Shown here piece after piece: positions 24,271 to 35,542 of a stretch of 64,000 nt of DNA (its first letter is position 1; every line of letters starts with the position of its first letter). Below the pieces are notes generated by a model that saw only the letters and a list, made by a program, of their open reading frames with translations, was not told the DNA's origin and did not search any database. Position numbers and translations under genes: made by a program. Source of the stretch: Puccinellia tenuiflora (lineage: Eukaryota > Streptophyta > Magnoliopsida > Poales > Poaceae); contig QRDG01000066.1 in assembly GCA_012064385.1 (NCBI GenBank), forward strand, positions 225,953 through 289,952, in the 5' to 3' direction.

Positions 24271-24344
24271 CTATTGACGGTTTCGACGGTGTCTAGGTTG
24301 GCACCAACTCTGGGAATACTTTTTTGGAAAGACTCGGGGACTAA

Positions 24345-25251
24345 TGTCGAGGATGAACCCCGGGTACCCCAGAGTTGGTATCTAAATGATCACATGAGAG
24401 ATATATGTTAATCATAGATGAGAAACTAATAAATATAAACGAGATAGGGAAGGATCAAATAATAGCCTACCTGGGCCGAGATAGGCAGCCAGACTCGGCT
24501 TGGGCCAACATCTCCCCTACCCAAACCGGGCAGCACGAGGAAATCCCGGATGAGCCGCTCAACCCGGCTGGCCACTCCGACATCTCCCATACCCGGTCAG
24601 GCGCCAGACCGACATCCAGTTCATCCCGGGAGACCCGGACCAGCATCTACAATGTCCATCACTGCTAGCCAAATACTGGGACGCCCCGGCTCGTACTTGG
24701 TATGGTGGCCAGTTGACCAAGCAGGAGCAAGACAAGGAGAGGATAGCCAGCATGGCAACAGTGACGCGGACATGACAAGAGTACAGATGATGACGCGTGC
24801 ACAGTGTTGATTAGACCCCAATAGTCATTTCTGCTACAGTGTTGGTATAGTGACATGCGGGCCACCCCTTATCCCCTGGGCTCTCCCTATATAAAGAGCA
24901 CCAGGGGGAGAGCACTCTGGGGCGACCCGCGGGCTCATCCCCCCCGACTCCTTTCTTCCTCTAGTACTAGCACTAGCCCTTCAGCTTATAGAGATAGACA
25001 AATATGGGCAAGAGACATACAGCTCAAGGAGCATTTTTACAGACCATATACAGAGGGAAAATACACCAAATAGGCTAGATGCTGCAGTAGGGGTTTTATC
25101 TCTCGCGAGATCCCCGAAGTAGGGTAAATCCCCGTGTTCATTTGTTTGTTTGTATGAGCAACTCTGCTCGCTATCCCTCCCCGAATCCTCTAGCATCCAT
25201 CGGCCCCAACTCAAGCCTACCCCTAGGCATCTGTTGTTCACCACGACGACA
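24345..25251 (+). mobile_element. 3' LTR of the 20507-25251 element
   Basis: 907 bp, starting TGTCGAGGATGAACCCC after the purine-rich GACTCGGGGACTAA and ending at 25251, directly before the duplicated GTATG. The TATA box is at 24888-24895. Confidence 0.88.
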
Positions 25252-25265
25252 GTATGTCTTTGTGA

Positions 25266-25425
25266 GGCTTCTTGGTGGCCTTCATGAGTCTCAAATTGTA
25301 TTTTGCTGCCTCTGCTGGTCAACCACTTGTTGTCTGGTGAACTGTAGAAGATAGCCTCTTTATGTTCCGGATTTATGTATTTGTTGCATGTGCTATGCTG
25401 TGACAACTAGTAGGGCTACAATTTT
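25266..25425 (+). other. 3' flank of the plant-transposase gene
   Basis: T-rich sequence after the TGA at 25263-25265, probably former 3' UTR. It ends in CTACAATTTT, which recurs at the far side of the next element (28518-28527). Confidence 0.35.
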
Positions 25426-28400
25426 ACATGCGTCTCGACTCTCAACCGCCGAAATGGCCATTCGAACCACGATGAAACCGAATCGGTGACGTCACCAAAC
25501 TACACGCGACGGAAACATTTCGTCGTGGGGAAAAGACACGTGGAACCATATGGTTGGTCCAGGTGTCGCTGTCTAATTGTATAAAAACCGCAACGGAGAA
25601 AGAAACATCGCGCTTTCAGATGATGTCAGCATTTGCACCGCGACGAAATGAAATTCGACACAACTGCACTTCCACGTGGAGCATTGTGGACAGCCCACGT
25701 GGCGTCCCCTGAATCGCGCCCGTGCGCGATGAAACAAATAAAAATGTCGAGGACATCCGTGACGTCATCACATGGGCGCGATGAACTAATCAGATCGCTC
25801 TGTTCCTCTTTAAATCGTTTTAGAATTCTTGAAAATAGGTAAAACTTTTTAATTCCATATCAAATCAACCGTAACTCCGTTTTCTGTGTTTTTGATGTCT
25901 ATGGATTCAGAAAAATGAGTATAATCTAGTGGTATAGGTTTTGTTAATTTTTGTATTGTGCATAAACTACGCATGGCACCCGCCGGGTTCGGGTCCGGGT
26001 CCAGCCCCCCCATACCCGCACCCGCCCCATTTTCTCAGACCCGCGACCCGCCCCGATAGCGCCACCGGGTCTGGAAATCCACCAGACCCGCGACCCGGCC
26101 GGGTCTGGGGACCCGATGGGTACCCGGCTACCCGCGACGAGCACATCGGCGCGGCGGCGCAGGGAGCTGCAACGCGGTGGCGGTGCTGAGATTTGTAACC
26201 GGCGGTGGCGGCCGTGGGAGCTGCGACCAGAGGCGGCGGTCGGTCGTGCTTGGCGGTGGTCGGCGAGGGGCGTCGAGGACGAGGCCGTGCGGCGGTGCAG
26301 GTCCCTTCCCCGGTGGTGCATGCCCCTGGCGTCGAGGCGGATCCGCCGGTGCTCGCCCCTTCCCCGGCGCCGCCGCGCCAGATTCGCCGGTGCTCGCCCC
26401 TTCCCCGGCGCCGCCGCGGCCTGCCTGGTGCGTGCCGGATGCGTTCGTGCGTGGGGTGTGCTAGATGCGTGCGTGCGTCGGTGCGTGCGTGGGGTGTGCT
26501 GTGTGGCGACTGGTGCATGCGTGTGTGGTGTTTGCGTGTGGTGTGTGCTGTGTTGTGCGTGCGTGTGTGGTGTGTGATGTGTGGTGTGTGCGTGGTGTGT
26601 GCTATGTGAGGCAATGACATGTGGGGTCGACATGTCTTAGTCGGGTCTGCGGGTTCGCGGGTCCGGGTTTGGCACCCCCATACCCGACTCCGCTAGACCC
26701 GACGGGTCTGGATCGTTACCGCTAAGCAGCCCCGTGGGTGCAGTTCGTCACCAAACCCGCCCCATTTAGTGCGGGTACCCGTCGGGTTAGCGGGTACCGG
26801 GTACCCATTGCCATCCCTAGCATAAACTTGTTGATTGCAGATCCTTAAATAACTTGGTTAGGCCATATCTAGAGTTTTATAAATCCAAACTGAGTGATTC
26901 AAATTGCAGAGGCTTTGTAATGATGTCCTCTGTCCAGTAGTACTGTTTTCCAAATTTTATAAAATGTTTTTATGCAGAAACCTTAGATTTTGTGTTAATA
27001 CCTTTAATTGAGTGTTTTGGAATTATTCCTAATAAGTACATTAATAAAAATTGATTTGTGGTATCATGCATATAGAACAACTAGAGAACAGAAAGTAAAC
27101 TTATATTGGTGTTGTTGTAAATTTTGCACATTCATGCATGGCATAATTTTTGTATTGTCATTTGTGTGAAATTGTATGTTTATTTGGGTGTTTATATTTT
27201 TGTTAGATTATTCGGAGAGTCACGAAGACTTTGGTGGTTGTCACTCCTGTTCCTCTTGTTGCCAACGCAAGTGGCACACTTGCATATCTTTGTCCTATTA
27301 ATTTGATATATGCATGTTGTAGTTTTTACTTAGAAAATTGCATGATAGGTTTATTAGTATTGCTATGCTAAAACTGTTTAGAATAGTACTCCTATACTAG
27401 TTGGTCTAGAATCCTATTATAACTTGGTAGAATTATGGAAATGCTATGCTAAGTGTTGTTTTGTGAAAAAGTAATATTCTACTAAGTTAAAGAAACTCCT
27501 GGGTGGATTTGCTTTGTTGACGGCGGTTGGAGTTGAGTGGCTACTCGGGGCCATGTCTATGGTTGTACTCGAGTATGTGCACTTGTGGATGGCCACCCAG
27601 GGACAAAGAGACCGACGTTACTCCAAGTTTAGTTAGCTTACCGTGCAGCCATAAGTCATATGGGCTCTGGCTTGACTAAGTATCTAGTGTGGAACCGGCC
27701 CGGCCTGACAGGTGGTGGTAGAGGTTTGTAGGTGGAGCGCGTCAGGACGGCAGTGGTCGGGAAAACACTTCGGAAAGGTCTCGTCTTCATCTCCTCCTTT
27801 CCTTTTCACTTCAAGAAGGGTCAAGGTCAGAATGGGTTGATGAGGTCTTATGGTGAACGTGCACAACCTCTGCAGAGTATCAAACTAAGTACTTAGCCGT
27901 GTCCCCGGTTACAGACAATTCTGAGCTGCTGGACGAGGATGTCAATGAAGGATCTCATCATTCTAATTTCTCTAAGTTAAAACTTGATGGGTGAACAAGG
28001 GTAGTTGAGACGGTGGCTTTTATGTCATGAAAGTCTCGTATAGATGAAAAGTTTTATAAAGAGTTAGGAAAAAGTTGGCTTTCTACAAAATAGCCTTCAA
28101 ACTCCGCCAAGCCAAATATGCATATAGGTTACTAGAGTTGTTCCAATATGAGTCCACAAAGTGTCACTTGCCAGTTCCATTTTTATGGTTCTGACCCACC
28201 TTGTTGATACATTTTATCAGGTTTTTCTGACGAAGAGTGAGGTTTCGTTAAGGGTTTCGAGTCTGCAACCAACATGTTTCGCCTGTGGCTACATGAAGAT
28301 GATGGAGACTCCATGAAGAATAATGTTTTCCGCTGTTTTCTCTTTCCAGCTAGCTTCGTGCTATGCAAAGTTGTAATCGAATATTTTCCTAAGTCTGGAT

Positions 28401-28522
28401 TCGTTTGTAAATTGATACATTGTTGTGATATTTCATCGTAAACTGTGTGTGCAAATGAATCGATCTAGGGGTTTGCACTATACACAGGGATCTTGCCTAA
28501 TTTTAAGTGCAGGTCCGCTACA
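25426..28522 (+). mobile_element. Diverged relative of the TGTAACATCCC LTR family
   Basis: The right part (about 27190-28522) is homologous, in opposite orientation, to 53409-54800: GTTTGCACTATACACAGGGA, then an AAGTGCAGGTCCGCTACA terminus at 28522, and the CGGTTACAGACAATTCTGAG segment at 27905. It therefore reads on the plus strand. The left boundary is uncertain: ATTTT at 25421-25425 and 28523-28527 could be the target duplication, but the expected TGTAACATCCC start is not recognisable. Sequence 25430-25800 is GC-richer with repeated GCGACGRAA motifs and could belong to something else. An hAT element is inserted at 25969-26820. Confidence 0.5.
25969..26820. mobile_element. hAT-type non-autonomous element, TSD CATAAACT
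   Basis: The 8-bp duplication CATAAACT (25961-25968, 26821-26828) is perfect and of hAT length. The right end read inward is CTAGGGATGGCAATGGGTAC and the left is ACGCATGGCACCCGCCGGG, sharing ATGGCA at the same offset. Both subterminal zones are rich in GGGT(A/C)CCG-type repeats. No transposase is encoded. The interior is GC-rich and carries a GT-rich stretch at about 26440-26615; the minus-strand HTTHTPHTH reading is a shadow of that. Confidence 0.8.
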
Positions 28523-29304
28523 ATTTTCATGCATGTAGTATGCAATTGGATGGTGGCATGGCACTCCACTGAGATCCCACCTCTTACATGTGCAACTATG
28601 TGCTTTTATATCCACAATGCAAATCCTTGTGTGGTTCTGAACCTGGAAATTGCCATCCCGTGCTCCTTACACAACACATGTATTCCAAAGCTCCTGGTTC
28701 TTTTCCAGCCTCTTCTTTATCTTATGGCATATTTTGCCAGGCCAAGTGTCTGGCTCAATTCTTTTGTTGTAAAATATGGTCATAAGTTGTGTCTTCACCC
28801 TATCAGCCATAGATCTCAAATGCATCTCCCTTGCTTCTAGAATGTATCTAATAGTATCATGGTTCAGTGAAGCAAGTGTTAGTCAAGAGTGTCAGTAAAG
28901 AAAGTGTTAGTAAAAAATGTTCAGATAATATCATGGTTCAGTGAAGCACTTACTTATTGAAAACCTCACAATTGTTGTTAAGGTGAATATCACACTTGGC
29001 TTCATCTCTCTAAAATCCTCTGACCCAAGTATTATGGGGGAGTTGCTCAGGCTAGTTGTATGCTTCTATGCTGATGGACTTGAGCTCTTCCATGTTTGCA
29101 TCCCATACAACTGTTGTATTGCTCCTTGCACACTTCCACAACTGGTTCTTTAGAATATCTCCTTTGTGAATGTTTTGAAAATTCTACCATATATGCCTCA
29201 AACAGTGCCTATGCTCGGCATATGGGAAAAATTCCCTAACACCTTTGATGAGACCATACACAATTATAAATGCAAGTGAGGTCGCACAATCATGGCTATG
29301 TAAG
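28523..29304 (-). pseudogene. MULE (MuDR-type) transposase relic, C-terminal part
   Basis: MULE transposases cut and paste Mutator-like elements. On the minus strand the reading runs FIIVYGLIKGVREFFPYAEH then RHCLRHIW, a stop, FQNIHKGDILKNQLWKC, and near the end HSCTCKRWDLSGVPCHHPIA, a SWIM-type zinc-binding motif (C-x-C...C-x-H). These are, in order, the catalytic core end and SWIM region. Stops and frame changes disable it. It is cut at 28522 by the LTR-like element and separated from its upstream part by the small hAT element at 29305. Confidence 0.75.
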
Positions 29305-29521
29305 TAGACCTGGGCATTTTTCGCGCTGGGCCGGGCCTGAAAAAGCCCGACGGGCAAAATTCAGGTCCGAGCCCGGCCCGACCCGACCAAAAAAACTATA
29401 ATCCAGCCGATCCCGAAAAAGCCCGACCGGACCGGCCCGACCGCAGCTAAAGTTATGTTTTTCGCAAGCCCGAGCCCAGCCCGAGATTCTTGGGCCGGTC
29501 GGGTGCCCATGCCCAAGATGT
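29305..29521. mobile_element. 217-bp hAT-type MITE, TSD TATGTAAG
   Basis: A perfect 8-bp duplication TATGTAAG flanks it (29297-29304, 29522-29529). The ends TAGACCTGGGCA and, inverted, ACATCTTGGGCA share TTGGGCA/CTGGGCA. The body is built from GCCCGA/GGGCCGG repeats. It is too short to code for protein and sits inside the MULE transposase relic. Confidence 0.8.
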
Positions 29522-29930
29522 TATGTAAGTAATAAACACGCAGTGTTAAGAGTACCTTTTGCTTGTCCGACATTATTGTCCATGGATATGTGTTAATTAT
29601 CCCAAGGTCACTCTTCAGGTTGGAGAGGAAATATTTCCATGATTATGTGTTTTCAACCTCCACCACAACAAATGAAATTGGGTAGATACAGTCATTGGGG
29701 TCCATCCCTATGGTTGTGAGCATAACTCCCCCATACTTTGTTTCAGATGACATCCATCAAGACAAATGACATGCCTACAAACTTCCAGGAAACCCCTTTT
29801 GCATGCATCAAGTGAGAAGTAGCAACTACTGAACCTACCTTGATCAACACCTAAAAAGAAGGTGCTACCAGGGTCAGATTTCTTGAATTCATTTGCATAG
29901 CCCCAAATACAATGCAAGAGAGTTTCAAGC
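29522..29930 (-). pseudogene. MULE transposase relic, central part
   Basis: The minus strand reads WGYANEFKKSDPGSTFFLGV, DACKRGFLEVCRHVICLDGC and HLK, the start of the MULE transposase DDE-type core (ICLDGCH carries the first Asp), then with frame changes LTLGX-like and MSDKQK segments. Its beginning is fused in frame to Gypsy integrase (29930), because the Gypsy element that invaded the MULE lost its 3' end. Separated from 41630-42480 by that insertion. Confidence 0.7.
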
Positions 29931-30745
29931 CTCGGCTTAATACCTTGCAGAATAATGCTGTTAGTGCACTCTACCTGTCCATTGGATTGCGGATGTGCTA
30001 CCGATGCCATGTCAAGCCAGATTTTTGACCGGCTACAATACTTTGGTAGCTCACCGACGGCGAAATTTGTGCCATTGTCAGTGATAATGCTATGTGGTAT
30101 GCCAAAACGGGTTGTTATCTCGACAATGAACTTGGTAGCTGTAGCTTCGTCGAGTTTCTTGATGGGCTTTGCCTTGATGAGATCGCCTCGCTTCTTCGAC
30201 ATGACTGCAATGTCATCGACATAGACGTGAACATTGCGGCCAATTTGCTTGTCTAAACAACGCTGCATACACCTTTGGTAAGTAGCACTGGCGTTTTTCA
30301 AGCCGAAAGGCATTGTGACATAGCAGTAATTTCCATATGACGTGGTGAAGGACGTCTTGATTTGATCTGATTCGTTCATTTTTATCTGATGGTAACCCGA
30401 ATAGGCATCCATAAAACACAGTAACTCGGAGCCGGCAGTTGAATCAATGACCTGATTGATACGCGGTAAAGCGAACGGATCTTTAGGACAAGCTTTATTT
30501 AAGCCAGTGAAATCAATGCACATGCGTAGATCAGAGGTGTTTTTCTTTGGGACGAGAATGAGATTTGCCAACCAATCAGTGTGGACGACTTCTCGGATGA
30601 ACTTGGCGGCAGTGAGCCTTAGGATCTCCTTTCCTACCGCTTTGCGCTTCTCTATTCCGAGCCGCCGGAGACCTTGTTTAACCAGCTTAGCGTCTTTGCT
30701 GACCTTCAAGGAGTGCTCGGCAAGTTTCCTCGGGACACCTGGCAT
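29930..30745 (-). pseudogene. Gypsy pol remnant: reverse transcriptase joined to integrase
   Basis: From 30745 the frame holds reverse transcriptase landmarks: LILVPKKN, FMDAYSGYHQI (about residues 111-121), MPFGLKNA and the catalytic YVDD (165-168). At about residue 181 it switches to integrase core: IKKLDEATATKFIVEITTRF, GIPHSIITDNG and HPQSNGQVE. The RT thumb, RNase H and the first integrase catalytic region are missing, so an in-frame internal deletion joined the two. The open frame then runs on into MULE sequence below 29930, down to 29708. The whole is one 345-codon chimeric ORF without a plausible function. Confidence 0.8.
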
Positions 30746-31500
30746 GTCGGAAGGCGACCAGGCAAAGATATCCCGATTCTCACGGAGAAACTTGATGAGC
30801 TCGCTTTCCTATTTTTCGTCAAGGCCGGCACCAATGATGGCCTCCTTTGTTGGGTCGTCTTTTGTGAGCTTGACTTTCTTGGTGTCATCCTTTGGCTTGA
30901 AACTTGAGTCGACTTTAGAGGACGGATTTTCTGTTGCTGGCATCTCATTAGGACCCATTGTTTCTTGAGTTCTTCCAGTTCTTCTCTCGAGATTTCTTCT
31001 TCAGCATGGACGGCATTAGCAGCTTCACACTACTTTGACTTTTTAAAGTCCCCCTGGACTGTGATGATCCTATTGGGCCCCGGTATTTTAAGCTTGTTGT
31101 AGATGTAGCATTGCCGAGCCATAAATTTGGCGAAAGCCGGACGCCCGAAGATTGCATGGTATGAGCTTTTGAACGGAACCACCTCAAAAGAAACGTCCTC
31201 CGTCCGGAAGTTATCTGTGCCACCAAAGGTAAATTTCAGGGTGATCCTTCCCATCGAAGAGACTTGTCATCCCGGCACAATCCCATGAAACTTCACATTG
31301 CTGTGGCTGAGTTGTGACTCGGAGAGGTGCATCCTTCTTAATGTCGCGACTTAGAGTATATTGATGCTACTCCCTCCGTCCATGAGCACCTTTGTCAACT
31401 TGTATTTGTCGACTATAGGGCTAACAACAAGGGCGTAAGTGCGCGTGGTTGGGACCCTATCCGGGTGATCGCTGCGGTCCCAGGTGATGGGAGTGTCGGA
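30746..31500 (-). pseudogene. Gypsy protease/pol N-terminal remnant
   Basis: The minus strand reads a retropepsin-like active site MDGGSSINI (Asp codon at 31378-31380), then FRTEDVSFEVVPFKSSYHAI, FGRPAFAKFM and KLKIPGP, the usual body of a Gypsy protease and its linker to the reverse transcriptase at 30745. Frame changes and a stop near 31028 separate the pieces. Order on the minus strand is gag, protease, reverse transcriptase, integrase, as expected for Ty3/Gypsy. Confidence 0.7.
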
Positions 31501-34122
31501 CCAATCCAAAAATTGCGGTATTGCAGGTACCGTGGCATTAAGCTCTCGCCAAGCCGCCTTTTCCTTATGAGACGAGTCAGTCGCTAAGTTGACGATGAGA
31601 CTTTCAGTGTGCTTGGGGAACTTGCTGCCTTTTCCTTCTTTGGAGGTCGTGTCGTCAGACTGTGAGGCAGCGTCATCCTTCTGTTTGCCGTCCTTCCGAG
31701 ACTTGCGCTTATTTCTTGACTTGTCGGCTTTGGGATCCTTGGCGATGTCTCGATTGATGTGACGTTGCTAGATCGTGTGGGAACTTGTCCCGTCCGGCCT
31801 CAGATGATGCACATAGGGATTATTTTTTATGTCCTCATACTTTACCGTTGCCGGTCAGGTAGGTCGGTTGTTCGCCGCCTTTTTGTCCTGACACTTTTCG
31901 TTGCTTGGGCAGCCTTTTCCAAAGGTGGCAGCAACTTCGTGTGAGGGGCCAGCTTGGTATTCGACCATTTTCTTCCTAGATTCGTGTCGCCGGGACTCGG
32001 CCTCCTCCCTATTGTCATCATTAGCAGCGGCGTATTTGTTTGCACAGGCCAGTAAGCCGCCCAAAGTTTCTGACTCGTCGTTGTAGATCATGAAGCGGAA
32101 AGTCGTCCCCTTCCTCAGAGACTGCTTGAAGGCATGAATTGTCTGTGTTTCTAAGACGTCCTCGCATGCATTTTTGATTTCGCTCCATCGTGAAACGAAT
32201 TCTCGGCTGGACTCGTTCTTCTGCTGTACACACCGTTGTAAGTCGAATATCGACTTGGGGCGTTTATACGTACCCTGGAAGTGTTGGATAAAAACGCGCT
32301 TCATGTCACTCCAGGTATGAACAGTCCTTTCCGGCAAGCCTTCGATCCACATGTGTACCGTCCTAGTTAACATCAGGGGCAAAAAGCGTACTGCGGAGTC
32401 GGTACTGCCTTCGTAGATATCGCAAGCACTCACATAATCTGAAAGCCATGTCTCAGGATTTGCTGTGCCGATGTACTTCTCCACCATCTTTGTGACGTTA
32501 GCCAAAGTCGGCAGTAGGATTTGTTCTCTGATTGTTCTGCCAAAACACTTGGGACCGAGGTACTGGGCATCTCTGGCCGACTTCCTTTCCTCAATTAGGC
32601 TTCGAACATCATGGACTGTAGGCGGTTTGTTAGTAATTGACTTAGTTCACCTTGGATCGTCCCTATGTCGGCAATGGCTCACCCGACTCGCGTTATGCGG
32701 TGGGCTTGGAGACCTTTGTCGACATGGAGGGGGTATATATTTGGAGGAGTTATCTCCCTCTTTGCATGGTGGAGGCGGCGGTGGAGGTGGTAGATTGTCT
32801 CTGTTGCCCCCCCTTCGTGGCGGGTTCTCTCCTTCCTGTCGTCGTTCTTGACGAGGTTGTGCCGCCTTTTCCTTGTGAGGGTACTCCTTTTGTTCCCGGC
32901 GTCGATGTCCGTCATAATTGTTGCCGGCTTCGCGATGACAAGATGAACCTGTACGAGACTCGACACCATTGTTACGTGGTTGCTTGTCCTTTGGGTCCTT
33001 ATCGCCGTCTTTGCTGTGGCTTCTTGTGTCGGCTGGATCATCGTCTGGGTCTTGGGGTGCAGCAGCCATCACCTTTTTCGCCGTTGAGTTGCAAAGACGA
33101 GAGTCGTTGAAAAGATTTCCCGACTTAATTTGTGAATCATTTTGCTGCTGCTGCACTACCTCCAATAGGTAAGCCGAGTACTTGATGCGAGCGTCGCGGT
33201 CCAACAATTTGTCAAACATGACCTCCTGAGCTGCCTCCATGTTCTTGGCTGGGGTGTTAAAGTAACACAAGTTGGTCACCGGATCACGTCGGTGGTGGTA
33301 CCTTCTCCGAACTGAATTCACATGGTCGGCTTCCCACTTGTTACGAAAATCCAGCTTTTTGTGCAGAATTTTATCACGAGGTGGACGGAAAACATGATCG
33401 ACCCCTTTTTCCCTTTGCTTCCGGTTGAACTCCGTTTCCTTATTAGTGAGATCTAGTTCACGCTCCGCGACTTTGGCCGCCATTTCTTCTAGTAAGAGAT
33501 GACGCTTCTCTATGTCAGCCAGCGATTCATCGGGAGGAAGTGGAGTTATCCGTTCATGCATGTTTGCCACCCTTTCTTCATGCTCCTTCTCTATCGCTGC
33601 TCCGAGTGTAGCATTAATGTTGTTACCATCAGCCGGTAAGTTACTGGCTCCCTTCTTTCGAGCAAGTGGCGGGATGAAATCCACCTTTTGCTTTCCGGCT
33701 TATGAAGTTGTTTATTCGCCATTGGCGGGTTTCGAGGCGGCGGGGTCTCCTTTTGGATCGAAGACGACATCACCCATTAAAACCTCGACTGGGCATCCTA
33801 AGCAATACACAAATTTCCGACTAAAGTCATCGGATTCTCCTTCAGATTCAAGGTCCTGCTCCATAGGAGCAGTGTCCCCTGACCTGGCTTCTGAATCAGC
33901 CCCGGCCTGCAAAGCAGGGAGGATAGACTCAGGACCAGTCATCGACCCGGTTGAGCCGGATTGTCCTAAGAAGCCGACGAAGTGGAATTCCGGCGCCGCC
34001 ATAGTAGAGATTGCGTCATCTTCAGAGTCTTCATCATCAACGTCGAAAGCTAGATCAAGATCGGCAATCTCATCTGAGTCTAGGTCCGATCCGTCTTCGA
34101 AGTTGCTGGGGTGGGTGGCGGG
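31501..34122 (-). pseudogene. Gypsy gag, main part (minus-strand copy)
   Basis: Two long minus-strand frames, 33684-32647 (345 codons) and 32505-31855 (217 codons), carry the gag. The first has a Glu/Lys/Arg coiled-coil region (EMAAKVAERELDLTNKETEF) and Arg/Pro-rich linkers; the second holds the gag core (ANPETWLSDYVSACDIYEG, MWIEGLPERTVHTWSDMKR, FIQHFQGTYKRP). The upstream part continues to 34122, where the Athila-type insertion separates it from residues 1-80 at 40861-41099. It is collinear with 43874-48078 on the other strand. Frame breaks occur near 33685 and 32640. Gag would form the virus-like particle in the cytoplasm. Confidence 0.8.
34118..34122. repeat. Target-site duplication, left (GCGGG)
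   Basis: GCGGG here and GTGGG at 40861-40865 flank the 34123-40860 element. The uninterrupted homologue at 44108-44118 shows the single-copy target, so the one mismatch is a later substitution. Confidence 0.8.
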
Positions 34123-35532
34123 TGATGCATGTAAAATGCATACATGAACTTTGCACTATAATACTTGTATTCCACTCATGTTTGCATCATATAAGGGGTA
34201 TATTACTGTTATTTAATGATTTTTGGTAATTAATAATGATTTCCCCTTTTTTATGGAATTAATCCTGCGTAGGCAGAAAACCCCTATTTCTTTCCTTATT
34301 TATTTCAGGGCCTTAACGACGTCATAATGAGCTGCAAATTTACGGGGATCATTATTTTGGAAGGAGGAAGACCTCGGAGCGAAGGAAGCAAGCAAACGGA
34401 GGCCGAAGGGCCAAAAGAGGGTGCCCCACGCGACCCTTGTACCTGGCCGCATGGGCCCACCTCTTTTGGGCCTCGTGGCTCCGTTTGCGTCGATCCTTCT
34501 TCCCGAAGCTTCCTCGTGACCTAAAACCGACTATAAAAATAGTCCACCGACGTTTTCCAGAGGAGGCGGCGAAGAAACACAAAACCCAAAAATAGGGAGA
34601 CAGAAGGCTGCCGCCGGATAAGATCGGAGGGGGGAAACGCTGCCGGAATCCACCTCCGGAGGGCTCCACCCCCCTCTGGCATGTTCATCATCAACATCTA
34701 CAGCAAGATCATCTCCACCGTCTCCATGATGAGGAGGGAGTAGTCCTCAACGGGGCTGAGGGCTCACGCCGGTAGCTATGTGGTTTATCTCTCTCTCCCA
34801 TGGTGTGATCTTTATGTGATCATGAGCTTTGTAATCTAGTTGAATCCATAGATGTTACTCTTCTTTATCTTATGAATTATCCTACTCAAGTGGTTTTATT
34901 AATGTAATTTCCAGAGTCACCTTTGTCCCATGGTGTGAAGTTGATAGTGTGTGCACCGTGTGTGGCTCTTAGGCTAAAGATTACATAAATACTTAGCATG
35001 AGTTATTATTTGTGTTGGATGTCTCTATGATATTGTGGTGTTTGTTAGTACTATCTTTGGATGCGGATAGTGACAAGCATGAAGTGTCCCTAGATGTGGA
35101 ATGCAACTTTAAGGTGTGCTTTTTGTAGCCCTACACATTGAATTGGTGTTCGTTATCCAACCAGAGGATAGTTCGGGGTAGCATAGTGAAGAGTAAATAT
35201 CTATGTATTCAATTATATTATTATTGTTGAGAGTGCCCACTAGTGAAAGTATGATCCCTAGGCCTTATTTCCAAACACCGTTTACACCTTTGTCTTGTCC
35301 TCTTGCATTGAAGAGGATTGGGACACTTTTACATTCTTGTTTTGTTACATTAAACTTCTATCCATTAAATCAACCATCTTGTTCTTTAAACTTGTTTAGT
35401 GCATAATCAACTAAAACTTGTGACACTTTAGTTGTAGAGAATAGGTAACTTTTCCTTCTTGCTCCTGCGGATCGATACCCTACTTTCACATTGAGAGGTG
35501 CTACAGTGATCCCTTGCTCTTGGGGGTTATCA
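34123..35532 (+). mobile_element. 5' LTR of the 34123-40860 element
   Basis: 1410 bp, TGATGCATGTAAAATGC... to ...GGGGGTTATCA. The TATA-like TATAAAAA is at 34532-34539 and the GATGAGGAGGGAGTAGT motif at about 34726. It differs from the 3' LTR by scattered substitutions and small indels, so the insertion is not brand new. Confidence 0.9.
34532..34539 (+). promoter_or_regulatory. TATA-like box in 5' LTR
   Basis: TATAAAAA, about 410 bp into the LTR, repeated at 39873-39880 in the 3' LTR. Offset matches the box at 2300 in the related LTR. Confidence 0.45.
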
Positions 35533-35542
35533 AGTACTTTTC

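Larger units (their letters stand above)
20507..25251 (+). mobile_element. Non-autonomous LTR retrotransposon, complete, TSD GTATG
   Basis: The element has two LTRs of 909 and 907 bp that start TGTCG(G/A)GGATGAACCCC and end ACGACGACA, a tRNA-Lys-type primer site, and a purine tract (GACTCGGGGACTAA) before the 3' LTR. The duplication GTATG lies at 20502-20506 and 25252-25256. The 2.9-kb interior shows no gag, protease, reverse transcriptase or integrase motif, so mobilisation would need proteins from another element. It inserted within the final codons of the plant-transposase gene. Confidence 0.88.
14113..25265 (+). pseudogene. Ptta/En/Spm-type plant transposase (Transposase_24-like) gene, broken
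   Basis: Exons that fit: 14493-about 15118 (Gln/Glu/Ala repeats, REEAAPQREQA type, two stops and a frameshift near 14975); 15212-15648; 15732-15902; 16443-16529 joined to 20174-20506 and 25257-25265. The core reads IRIVIPAGKTRPVDPKIASR, SACSVAVRDVVPIFPHWKYY, GRFFLNLKDP and KHGFSSPIKRAIAEMEKRM, matching remembered grass members of this family. A Glu/Gln-rich coiled-coil end (QLELQFDSERKGRQEL) finishes with ALGMSL and a stop. GT-AG borders are good at 15649/15731 and 15903/16442, and phases agree. Stops occur at about 15248 and 20378. Two insertions with target duplications CTGTC and GTATG split the last exon; without them the frame is continuous. Whether it was a CACTA component or a domesticated gene is not decidable here. 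Confidence 0.65.

Noticed and set aside
25944..26633. 229- and 217-codon minus-strand ORFs rich in His/Thr
   Set aside because: They arise from the GT-rich microsatellite and GC-rich repeats of the hAT element; no domain and they run over the element boundary.
32647..33110. Plus-strand ORFs opposite the Gypsy gag
   Set aside because: The minus-strand frame has gag features and a collinear homologue at 43874-47100; the plus-strand readings are shadows.
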